Source: UBA1189 sp045594245 (GTDB lineage: Bacteria > Bacteroidota > Bacteroidia > Bacteroidales > Bacteroidaceae). Taken from it: a stretch of DNA of 47,553 nt. Every line of letters begins with the position of its first letter. The stretch's first letter is position 1. The stretch is taken from assembly GCA_045594245.1 (NCBI GenBank), contig JAZNYG010000037.1, positions 1 to 47,553 of the forward strand, given 5' to 3'. Below the pieces are notes generated by a model that had not been told where the DNA came from, made no database searches, and was given only the letters and a program-made list of their open reading frames with translations. This document shows positions 18,137 to 26,684 of this stretch, one piece after another. The position numbers were made by a program, and so were the translations under genes.

Positions 18137-19957
18137 TTAATAATTCTTGATTGTAGGGCGCAAACACCAATGATACATCATCAGCTGGCTTACATTATTC
18201 TTGTTACGCTCGAGAGCCCAATTGGTAGAGTCAGCCGGCTCATACAGATATGACTGGTCGTAAGATTCCACCTTAATCTTAAAGTTTCCTCCTTGCTTCA
18301 GATTCACGACACCTACAGTATATCCATCCGTATCGTATGCAATAGCCTTGGGATCAAGTTCAATCCACTCATCGGGATTAAATCCTTCGGGATAAGCAAT
18401 AGCTCCTTCGCCATAATGAGGCACCTCACTTGCTGCGCCACGGTCAAAATGGAAGTTTGAGCCCGTCGCATACATACACATATCCTTTACCAATAGTGAG
18501 TCATTGAAATATATACTCAGCGAATAGGTAAGTGAATGCTTGAATCCCATACGGAGATAATACTCTCCAGCCGGTAAGTTACACTCAGACAACTGACCTG
18601 TCTCTGTGTTATATTGTAATCCATCATAGGTAACACTACACATCAGAGAGTCACGCCAAGCCTCTTCGGTGGGTATTGCGGTCAGCACATGATAGTACAT
18701 GGTAGGAAGGCTCTGTGATAGCTGGAACTCACTCTGCGCATTCTGTACAATTTGCGGTAATGTCCAGTTATCCCACTTGAAGTATTCCTCCTTCTGGGCG
18801 GGCGTCATCACATCCCAATACTGATAGAACACCGATTTTACACGATAGATAACCTCATGGTTAGGTATCTTCAGGTTGTTACAGTAATAAGCTACTCCAT
18901 TGCTCAAATTTACTTTATTGGCAACATCTACAGTCTGGACAGAAGGGCGCCAATAGGCGGGTTCGATAGAAGGATAGGTCACTTGGTCGCGCACCACATC
19001 AATCTTTTTCTGATGCCCTCCCACACAAGCGAAATCCGGTGCACCTGCCATCACCTCTGCCTCCGGCAGTCGACGATCAACAAAGCAGGCACGTACAATC
19101 CATTTTTCAAACTTAGCCGTATCAGCCGCAGTAGGCTGACGATTGAGCCAAACCGGGATACACGCAGCTGCATTGCTGATGGCACGATCGACCAATTGAT
19201 TGTTAGGAACAAACATGGTAGAGGCATAAGCTTCGTCTTTCATATTCCAGATTTCCAATCCATCCTCCGTATAGCGGTCCATCAAAGTATTACGCATGAT
19301 GATGACACTATCGCTGTATACTACATTACCCTGCTCGTCATATCCATCGGGAATGCTGCTCTCTGCATCAAAGTATACCTCTTCATACTTGGCCACCAGT
19401 TCCTTAAAGCGCGAATAATCATCCCCCAAGGACTGTAAATATTCATACACTGAAGGCCGCACGGCAATAGTACCTGCCACATAGTAGATATAGCCATTGT
19501 CTGCCTTAACTGTCTTGACCACCTCATAGTCGTCAATTTTTACGGCATCACTACCTGCATATACCCAGACATTCTTGTTAGAGCGAGTTGCTATACCATA
19601 CCCAGGGACCAACTTGTCGGGCGATATACTCATATCGGATATGCAATTCTTGGCAAACATTACCCCATCGCCTACTATGGCAGCGTCAAAGTCATTGTCA
19701 CCACATACAATCAAGGTATATCCCCTGTCTGTATACATGTCATCAAACATGGCTTGACTATCAAAGACTGATGCTATCTTAGTAAGATCGGAAGCATTCT
19801 TTACATAGCTCGCTACATCTCCAGCATAAATCTCGATGTGGTCAGAGTAAGTGTCCGCCACATTGAAATGTTCGTCCCACCCCGTACACGACGCTGTCAG
19901 CATAGCGCCTGTCAAGAGTGTCAACATCGAGTATCTTACAAATCTCTTCATATACAT
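18137..19957 (-). CDS. FAS1 (fasciclin)-domain lipoprotein, PUL-associated (third copy)
   Basis: The 606-residue product starts MYMKRFVRYSMLTLLTGAMLTASC, with lipobox TASC and lipidated Cys24 counted from ATG 19957. Two diverged FAS1 units can be seen: TKIASVFDSQAMFDDMYTDRGYTLIVCGDNDFDAAIV in the first (residues 57-95) and YASTMFVPNNQLVDRAISNAA in the second (about 243-263); YTLIVCGDND and TMFVPNNQLVD stand in for the FAS1 H1 motif TVFAPTNEAF. The C-terminal half (YYLRMGFKHSLTYSLSIYFN, VGVVNLKQGGNFKIKVESY) looks like a beta-sandwich carbohydrate-binding module. FAS1 domains mediate adhesion in eukaryotes; in Bacteroidetes PULs the role is not established, surface glycan binding being the obvious guess. 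It precedes its SusC by 13 bases and follows another FAS1 gene by nine bases. Confidence 0.75.
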   Translation of the reverse strand: MYMKRFVRYSMLTLLTGAMLTASCTGWDEHFNVADTYSDHIEIYAGDVASYVKNASDLTKIASVFDSQAMFDDMYTDRGYTLIVCGDNDFDAAIVGDGVMFAKNCISDMSISPDKLVPGYGIATRSNKNVWVYAGSDAVKIDDYEVVKTVKADNGYIYYVAGTIAVRPSVYEYLQSLGDDYSRFKELVAKYEEVYFDAESSIPDGYDEQGNVVYSDSVIIMRNTLMDRYTEDGLEIWNMKDEAYASTMFVPNNQLVDRAISNAAACIPVWLNRQPTAADTAKFEKWIVRACFVDRRLPEAEVMAGAPDFACVGGHQKKIDVVRDQVTYPSIEPAYWRPSVQTVDVANKVNLSNGVAYYCNNLKIPNHEVIYRVKSVFYQYWDVMTPAQKEEYFKWDNWTLPQIVQNAQSEFQLSQSLPTMYYHVLTAIPTEEAWRDSLMCSVTYDGLQYNTETGQLSECNLPAGEYYLRMGFKHSLTYSLSIYFNDSLLVKDMCMYATGSNFHFDRGAASEVPHYGEGAIAYPEGFNPDEWIELDPKAIAYDTDGYTVGVVNLKQGGNFKIKVESYDQSYLYEPADSTNWALERNKNNVSQLMMYHWCLRPTIKNY

Positions 19958-19966
19958 CTTATACTA

Positions 19967-21751
19967 TTAGTCTATGGGAATAAATTTGATATAATCGTAC
20001 ATCTGATGATACGTAGCACTTGACTTGGCTTGGATATCATTCATCGTTGCCTTGAACTTATGTGTGCCAGATTCCTCAAAGGTCACACTACTCCACAAGG
20101 TAACTACATCGACTCCACTTCCCAAGAAAAGCTTCTGCATCAATCCCTTATACAATTCTTTTCCAGCGCTATAATCATCCAATCGGAAACTGGTGGCACT
20201 ACCGTTATTATATACGCCCATCATACCGATATCTGAACCATAACATAGCTCTACTCGGTATTTACCGGCAATAATTGTAGGAGTCTCCATCTCAATCCAA
20301 CCGGTATGACCAAGATTCAGCATCAGGGCATTGTTCATATAGAATCCGTATTCACCTTCGGTAGAACCAGCCTTTTTGGCTTTCTCCTTATAGTATCCTA
20401 CCTTACGATAACTCTTCACACTTGCCTTACTGTCTCTTGCTTGATAGGTAAAGCCAGTCAGTACACCATAATCTTTATCATAACGATCTTCACTCAGGTC
20501 TACCTGATAGTATGAATTGGTCAAAGGAGTTGTAAACAGATCACCATATGAATTTGCCTTACCATAGGCATTGACAAATGAAATAATCTCTGGCGAGTTA
20601 CAAAAATCCCAAATAACGGTCACAGGTTCGGGATTCCACATTACAGGCATTATATGGTCTATCTTGTTGATGCGTCCATTACGGGCCTCTATATCGCTTC
20701 TCAGCACCTTCACCTCCTTGTTGATGACATTCTCTCCATCAACGCTCTGAGTCAGGATGACCGACGAAGGCAGTTTGGTGTCATAAATCAATGTTTGTCC
20801 ATCTTCAAGGAAAGCGAACAATTCGCTTGTCGGATATTGGCGCGACAAGAAATGATATGCCATATAATTATATAAGGTAGAATCGGGATTCGTATGGGCA
20901 TACTCTCCATCGGCTTCTTGCAAATAAATCTTCAGTTCGTCTACCGTATTGATTCCCTCTTCATGGTATACAATATCGGGAACTGCAAAGCAGGTATAGG
21001 TATAGTTGGTAATGGTCATACCCGTCACACTATAAGTGGTATCGCGCATTTTCGCAGCTATCTTATCATAGCCACACGCTTCAGCGGCTTCGATAAAGAG
21101 ATTATACTCTCCTGTAGGACGAAGCTTCTCCAAGATAGTCTCAGACAATGGACGAATAACATCCCCCATCGTAAACACACGGCCATTTATAGCCTTGATA
21201 GAGGTGAATTTATCCAATCTTGCCTGATTATTTATATAGATGGAATCGGAATGCAGCACTTCGCCCGTATAGTCTACATCGTCTACATCAGTAACCGTAT
21301 AGCCATACGTGAGCGATAGGTAGGAACCAAACAGAGAAGGTATGCTGATAGGCTCTTCTCCTGATGCTGCCAAGCTACTTACCAAAGAGTCCGTTATGAT
21401 CAGGTCCTTATCGTCAAGTATATGTACCTGTACCACCTCCTTGGCATACGCAGGATCCAATTCGTCGATACTCTCTACACCTCTCCAATCCAAGAAGGCT
21501 TCAACAGCCTCATTGGTCGGGCAAAAGACGGTAGCCTTAATGTCTGGATTGTTCAATGCATTATAGAAATCGGTATACTTAAGCATCTCTATCCACATAG
21601 AGAACTCACTGTCATATTTCCTCAAGATGCCCGAAACTGACATCTCACTATCAATATTTGTAGGTTCAATAAACAGAGAACCTTCATTGGGGTCCTGGCA
21701 AGCTGTCATGCAGCACAAACTAACCAAGCAGCCACCAAACAACTTCTTCAT
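19967..21751 (-). CDS. FAS1 (fasciclin)-domain lipoprotein, PUL-associated (second copy)
   Basis: From ATG 21751 the product has 594 residues with signal peptide MKKLFGGCLVSLCCMTAC and lipidated Cys18. In-frame ATGs at 21760 and 21772 are possible; the latter overlaps the SusD stop as TAATG. A clear FAS1 unit covers about 35-200: SGILRKYDSEFSMWIEMLKYTDF, KATVFCPTNEAVEAFLDWRG (the H1 motif) and VVQVHILDDKDLI, SIKAINGRVFTMGDVIRPLSE. A second unit begins with LEKLRPTGEYNLFIEAAEACGYDKI, with YTCFAVPDIVYHEEGI in H1 position. The C-terminal third (YQVDLSEDRYDKDYGVLTGF, GHTGWIEMETPTIIAGKYRVELCYG) resembles a beta-sandwich binding module. It lies between the first SusD and the third FAS1 gene. Confidence 0.8.
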   Translation of the reverse strand: MKKLFGGCLVSLCCMTACQDPNEGSLFIEPTNIDSEMSVSGILRKYDSEFSMWIEMLKYTDFYNALNNPDIKATVFCPTNEAVEAFLDWRGVESIDELDPAYAKEVVQVHILDDKDLIITDSLVSSLAASGEEPISIPSLFGSYLSLTYGYTVTDVDDVDYTGEVLHSDSIYINNQARLDKFTSIKAINGRVFTMGDVIRPLSETILEKLRPTGEYNLFIEAAEACGYDKIAAKMRDTTYSVTGMTITNYTYTCFAVPDIVYHEEGINTVDELKIYLQEADGEYAHTNPDSTLYNYMAYHFLSRQYPTSELFAFLEDGQTLIYDTKLPSSVILTQSVDGENVINKEVKVLRSDIEARNGRINKIDHIMPVMWNPEPVTVIWDFCNSPEIISFVNAYGKANSYGDLFTTPLTNSYYQVDLSEDRYDKDYGVLTGFTYQARDSKASVKSYRKVGYYKEKAKKAGSTEGEYGFYMNNALMLNLGHTGWIEMETPTIIAGKYRVELCYGSDIGMMGVYNNGSATSFRLDDYSAGKELYKGLMQKLFLGSGVDVVTLWSSVTFEESGTHKFKATMNDIQAKSSATYHQMYDYIKFIPID

Positions 21752-21771
21752 ATTACTCATAACTGTATACA

Positions 21772-23346
21772 TTAGAGGTAATAATCATTTTGAATCAAAA
21801 GAGAATTGGAAGTTATCTCATTCTCATAAATAGGAAGATACCATGCATCTTCATCGCTTAACACAGATTTTATCCAAGCCTCACGAGCTTGTGTATTGAA
21901 CTGAACGATATACTGAATTGCCATCTCCCGATAATTGAATCCATCAATTACACCATATCGAGACAAACGCAACATATCATACCATGCCTTGCCTTCACCT
22001 AATAATTCGAACATGCGCTCAGTATATACAAAATCCAGCAATTCATTCAATGAAGATTGGGTAGTGTATATGCATGGCTCAGCGTTGGCACGACTACGCA
22101 CTTCATTGACAAGCGCCATAGCAGCCTCTACATCTTCAAACTGACTGCCAGCATGACGCATCAGCAATGCTTCAGCCTTCAGCAACATCACATCAGACAC
22201 ACGGTAAAGGATGTAGTTGGGATCATAATAGGTGGCCGTACGTTTATCCGAGCGAGTGCGTGAACCGCAATATTTCCAAACGTATGCAGCTGTTGCACCA
22301 GCCACATCCTCACGTGTTCCACCTAAGAAATATCCACCAAAGATAGTACGAACAGCATACTCGTACCATTCGTTACCCTCAGCACCCATGTATTTGCTTC
22401 TTACATTGATCATCTCGGCATTCATAAGCTGCACCAGGTTCATAGAAACCTGATACTTGCGATCTGTATGCACGTCATCAAACAGTTTGGGGAGATTGTT
22501 CGTCTGCTCCTCCTCGTAGTTCCATTGCAACTCAAAGATGGATTCACTGCTATTGCCGGGATTGAACATCGAGAACCAAGCAGAGCGTGAAGGTGTAGCA
22601 ATGAAGCGGGGGGCCGATGAGGAGGTTGCATTCAAGATTGCGTCGGCATGCTTGATACACCCCTCATAATCCTTGTCATACAAGCATACATCGGCCATCA
22701 GGGCATGCAGTGCCCACACTGTAGCACGTCCCTTGGTCTCCCATGTGGTATTAAAGCGTTCCTTGGCAGCATTGATATCAATAGCGGTCTGCAAGTCCAG
22801 CTTTATCTGGTTCAGCAACAAGCGCTCTTCAGACTTTGCAATAGCATACGGACGCTCATCTGACTCATACGATTCAGTTATCAGCGGAGCATCACGCCAG
22901 TTGCGTACTATATAAAAGTAAGCTAAAGCACGTAAGTAGTAGGCCTCACAATAGTGCGAGTTCAGCTCCGACTTCTCGTATGTATCATCAGCCTCATACG
23001 CCAAGTGGGCATTGTCTAGTACCGAGTTGGCCACATTGATTATTTGGTACATAGAGCCCCAGTTTGAAATCTTATCCGTAGACTTCAACTCAAACTTCTG
23101 CAACGACGAGCCTGAACGGGAATACACACATCCGGCACGTTCTTCGCCCCAAGGTATCAACTGACCTTCTACAGAACCACGCAAATAATAGTATCCTCCC
23201 AACAAAACAGATTCAACCTCCTCCTTTGAGGTCCAGAAGGTCTCCGTCACTTGAGAATTTTCGGGATACACCTTAAGCCAATCATCACACGAACTGAGTC
23301 CCATCAGAATGATTGCTGTAAACAATATATATTTTATATTCTTCAT
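21772..23346 (-). CDS. SusD/RagB-family glycan-binding lipoprotein (first pair)
   Basis: The 524-residue product starts MKNIKYILFTAIILMGLSSC with lipobox LSSC and lipidated Cys20, then DDWLKVYPENSQVTETFWTSKEE, a canonical SusD opening. The helical middle has NVANSVLDNAHLAYE, EAYYLRALAYFYIVRNWRDAPLI and ATVWALHALMADVCLYDKDYEG, and the C-terminal part has VMLLKAEALLMRH, AAMALVNEVRSRAN and FVYTERMFELLGEGKAWYDMLRLSRYG, the strongest signatures of the RagB/SusD family. It sits 12 bases downstream of the first SusC gene. Expected at the cell surface as the lid of the transporter. Confidence 0.95.
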   Translation of the reverse strand: MKNIKYILFTAIILMGLSSCDDWLKVYPENSQVTETFWTSKEEVESVLLGGYYYLRGSVEGQLIPWGEERAGCVYSRSGSSLQKFELKSTDKISNWGSMYQIINVANSVLDNAHLAYEADDTYEKSELNSHYCEAYYLRALAYFYIVRNWRDAPLITESYESDERPYAIAKSEERLLLNQIKLDLQTAIDINAAKERFNTTWETKGRATVWALHALMADVCLYDKDYEGCIKHADAILNATSSSAPRFIATPSRSAWFSMFNPGNSSESIFELQWNYEEEQTNNLPKLFDDVHTDRKYQVSMNLVQLMNAEMINVRSKYMGAEGNEWYEYAVRTIFGGYFLGGTREDVAGATAAYVWKYCGSRTRSDKRTATYYDPNYILYRVSDVMLLKAEALLMRHAGSQFEDVEAAMALVNEVRSRANAEPCIYTTQSSLNELLDFVYTERMFELLGEGKAWYDMLRLSRYGVIDGFNYREMAIQYIVQFNTQAREAWIKSVLSDEDAWYLPIYENEITSNSLLIQNDYYL

Positions 23347-23358
23347 ACGACGAGTGAT

Positions 23359-26300
23359 TTAGAAATTGACAGTTATACCAAAAGCATATCGCTTGCTACG
23401 GGGTGTCTGAGCTTTATCAACAGCCAAGTCTGTAATCTTACTAGGCAACGACACCTCGGGGTCCTGACCAGTATAATTAGAGAAGGTGAACAGGTCATAT
23501 CCCGTCAAGTATAAGCTGATTGTATTCACATGCAACTGCTTGCACCACGACTTAGGACAAACGTAGTTGAACGACAAAGTCTTCAGGCGCAAATACGAAC
23601 AATCTTCCACGAAGCGGTCAGAGCCAAGGTAGTTGTAACCATATCCCCAGAGAGCACGAGGAATATCAGTATCATCCCCCTCATTGCGCCAGCGGCGAAG
23701 CACAGCCTTGCTCTGATTGTCGGAGCCATACATGCTTTCAGCATCCATACGAGCCTGATTGATAACCTTCTGTCCTAAACGATAGTGCATAAACACCGTC
23801 ATACCGAGGTTCTTGTACTTCAAGTTAAAGCCACCACCACCACTCAGCGTCGGGTTATAGTTGCCTAAATATACAATATCATTCTTGTCAATGATACCGT
23901 CATAGTTCACATCCTCGTATTTGGCATCACCAGGGTAACAAGTACCCTTATTGTCAATATTCTTCATCACAATCGGGTTGCCATAGAGGTCGCGCATGAT
24001 GCTACCGTCTTCACCACGTGCATAAGTATCTTCTGTATTCTGGTACACACCCAAATAACGGTAGCCAAAGAACGAACCGACCGAAGTTCCCATCACCAGT
24101 TTCTGAGCATACTCACCATTCTTGGCCGTATAGACCATTGAGGTCATATTCTCAGGGAGTTTGTCAATCGTGTTGACATTGTTGCTGATATTGAAGTTAA
24201 AGGTCAAGTCCCAGTCTTTCGTATCAATGGCATGATAGTCCATACGGAATTCCAATCCCCTATTGGTCATTTCGCCAGAGTTGTAATAATTCATCTTACC
24301 ACTCGAGAAACCTACAGCCAAAGGTATCGTGTAATCCTTGTGCAACAAGTCCTTCGTCTTCTTATAATAATAGTCAATGGTACCGGTCAGTTTATCCTTG
24401 AAGAATCCGAAATCCACACCTATATTATATTCGCGCGAGGTCTCCCATTTCAGTTTATTAAGCTGCATGGATTGCGGTACGATGGCACTTCCTGTACCAT
24501 ACTGTCCGATGGCTGTATAGCTACCCATATAAGGAGCGGTACCCGAAGGAGCATTTCCGCTTTCTCCATAACTTGCACGTACCTTAAACTGTGACCACAC
24601 ATCACGGATATTCTCCATGAAAGGCTCGTCCTGCATATTCCAAGCTACACCTACCGATGGGAAGAATCCCCAACGATTATCATTACCCAGGCTTGATTTT
24701 CCTTCATAGTTGAATGTAGCATTCAGTGAGTAGCGGTTCAGCAATGTATAGGCAAAACTTCCGATTCCAGACAGACTGCGCACCTCAGACTCACTCGCAC
24801 CAATAGAGGTAACAGCACCTCCAGCTGAAGGATCCGACATACCGGCCGATGCAGCTCCGTATATCATAGAGGCATATTTCGAACTGGTCGATTGCGACGT
24901 ACGCCATATACCCGTAGCCACTACACTATGCATATCTTCATTCCAACGCTTGCGGAACATCAACTTATTTTCCGTCTGGAGAGACAGGTTGTTGGTATTA
25001 TCATCGGCACTCAAGTTGGCAAACGTATTGTTGATGGTAACGTCTGTTGCCGCCTGTGGTAAGAAAGCCTTTGTGTTGCTTGTCTTATATTTCATTGACA
25101 CATAGGCCGAATAGGTCAATGCCGGAGAGAGGTCATAGTACAAGCGGAAGTTCATCTTCTGCTCACGGGTATTCGTATTACGATAGCTCTCATTGGCCAT
25201 TATGATCGGGTGGAAGTTCTTGAAGCCGCCACCGTCTGTCTTTCCACTGAACGCTCCTTGGAAGTCCTCGGCATTCTGGCGGAGGAAATAGATGTCGGTC
25301 ATCTCACCCGTCGCATCATCTATATAATAAGGACTCTTATTGGGCATCTTGCGCAGAGCCTCTGCACGAGTATTGGTCGTAAAGTTGGCATCCTTGTCTG
25401 TATCTGCATACGAGTATTCGGTATCAATTCGCAGCTTGTCAGAGAAGTTATATCCGATACGCAAGTTGGCCGAGAGACGGTCCATGCCCGTACCTATCGA
25501 AGTACCGCCTTCATCAAGGTACGACAAGGAGAAGCGATACGTAGCTCGGTCACCACCACCCGACATCGAGAAACTGTTGTCCGTGATGAAAGCATCTTTC
25601 TTTACATAATCAAGCCAGTCCACATCCTGATTATACTCATCAAAGTAGCGCCAATCGGTCATGTAGCCTATATCAGGAGTGTCAAACAGCAATTTCAGAA
25701 GGTCGGCACTGCTATTCAATCCGCGTGCATTGGCCGTGTTCCATATAGCATCCTGAATGAACGCTACATATTCATCGCCATCAAGCATGGGCATCGAAGG
25801 CGGCTCCACCTTGTAGCTATTCTTACTTGAGAAGGAGAAGCGGGTCTTACCCTGCGTACCCTTCTTCGTCGTCACGAGCAATACGCCATTGGCACCAGCT
25901 GTACCATAAACCGCTGTCGAAGCAGCATCCTTAAGCACCTCAATAGACTCAATATCATTAGGATTGAGCGAGAGCATATCGGCAAAGTCCTCTGTATTGG
26001 CCGTATTGAAGTCAAACGATTCGTCAATGTCAGTAGAGTATGGGATGCCATTGACCACAATGAGCGGGTCGGCATTGGAGTTCAATGTTGCCGTTCCACG
26101 AATTCGTATCGAGCTCTTTGCTCCTGGGTCACCGCTGGCAATGATGTCCACACCCGACAGGCGACCTTGCAGTGCTTCTTCGAGAGACGACACAGGAGAG
26201 TTCTGTACGATTTCGCTCATCTCCACCTTCTGCGTAGCAAAGGCCATCTCCTTCTGGCTAATTCCCAAGTCATTGCGTTCTATCTTCTTGGCCTCGATTT

Positions 26301-26646
26301 CCACCTCCACCAATGTCTGTGCGTCAGCTTCCATCAGCACGTCAATTTTGGTCTGTCCTGTATATTTGAAACGCTGGCTCTTCATACCGATATATGAGAA
26401 CACAACGGTCAACTCATCCTTCTCCTCAGGCACATTCAAGGTATAATTACCCATCAAGTCAGTCGTGGCACCTGTCAGCACACGGTTCTGGCTGTTCACA
26501 ATAGCAACGTTGGCTCCTACGCATCCTTCCTTGACGCCACCAATCATTTCGCTCACCGTTCCTGATATATACCCTTGAGCTGCGACCCACTGTGCACATC
26601 CTACAAGGAGCAATACTATATAATATCTTATCTTATTCATATCCAT
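23359..26646 (-). CDS. SusC/RagA-family TonB-dependent transporter (first pair)
   Basis: A 1095-residue protein; ATG 26646 or 26640 can start the signal peptide MNKIRYYIVLLLVGCAQWVAAQ. A carboxypeptidase-regulatory-like domain is at about 24-108 (ISGTVSEMIGGVKEGCVGANV), then a plug domain with SIRIRGTATLNSNADPLIVV, IPYSTDIDE and IESIEVLKDAASTAVYGTAG, the textbook SusC plug motif. The barrel ends in KRYAFGITVNF. The protein would pull oligosaccharides through the outer membrane with energy from TonB-ExbBD. It lies second in the PUL, 38 bases after the first FAS1 gene. The plug and barrel are standard and closer to typical SusC proteins than those of the second transporter. Confidence 0.95.
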   Translation of the reverse strand: MDMNKIRYYIVLLLVGCAQWVAAQGYISGTVSEMIGGVKEGCVGANVAIVNSQNRVLTGATTDLMGNYTLNVPEEKDELTVVFSYIGMKSQRFKYTGQTKIDVLMEADAQTLVEVEIEAKKIERNDLGISQKEMAFATQKVEMSEIVQNSPVSSLEEALQGRLSGVDIIASGDPGAKSSIRIRGTATLNSNADPLIVVNGIPYSTDIDESFDFNTANTEDFADMLSLNPNDIESIEVLKDAASTAVYGTAGANGVLLVTTKKGTQGKTRFSFSSKNSYKVEPPSMPMLDGDEYVAFIQDAIWNTANARGLNSSADLLKLLFDTPDIGYMTDWRYFDEYNQDVDWLDYVKKDAFITDNSFSMSGGGDRATYRFSLSYLDEGGTSIGTGMDRLSANLRIGYNFSDKLRIDTEYSYADTDKDANFTTNTRAEALRKMPNKSPYYIDDATGEMTDIYFLRQNAEDFQGAFSGKTDGGGFKNFHPIIMANESYRNTNTREQKMNFRLYYDLSPALTYSAYVSMKYKTSNTKAFLPQAATDVTINNTFANLSADDNTNNLSLQTENKLMFRKRWNEDMHSVVATGIWRTSQSTSSKYASMIYGAASAGMSDPSAGGAVTSIGASESEVRSLSGIGSFAYTLLNRYSLNATFNYEGKSSLGNDNRWGFFPSVGVAWNMQDEPFMENIRDVWSQFKVRASYGESGNAPSGTAPYMGSYTAIGQYGTGSAIVPQSMQLNKLKWETSREYNIGVDFGFFKDKLTGTIDYYYKKTKDLLHKDYTIPLAVGFSSGKMNYYNSGEMTNRGLEFRMDYHAIDTKDWDLTFNFNISNNVNTIDKLPENMTSMVYTAKNGEYAQKLVMGTSVGSFFGYRYLGVYQNTEDTYARGEDGSIMRDLYGNPIVMKNIDNKGTCYPGDAKYEDVNYDGIIDKNDIVYLGNYNPTLSGGGGFNLKYKNLGMTVFMHYRLGQKVINQARMDAESMYGSDNQSKAVLRRWRNEGDDTDIPRALWGYGYNYLGSDRFVEDCSYLRLKTLSFNYVCPKSWCKQLHVNTISLYLTGYDLFTFSNYTGQDPEVSLPSKITDLAVDKAQTPRSKRYAFGITVNF

Positions 26647-26684
26647 CTATGATTACTGAATACCGCATCATTTGATTTCCTTTG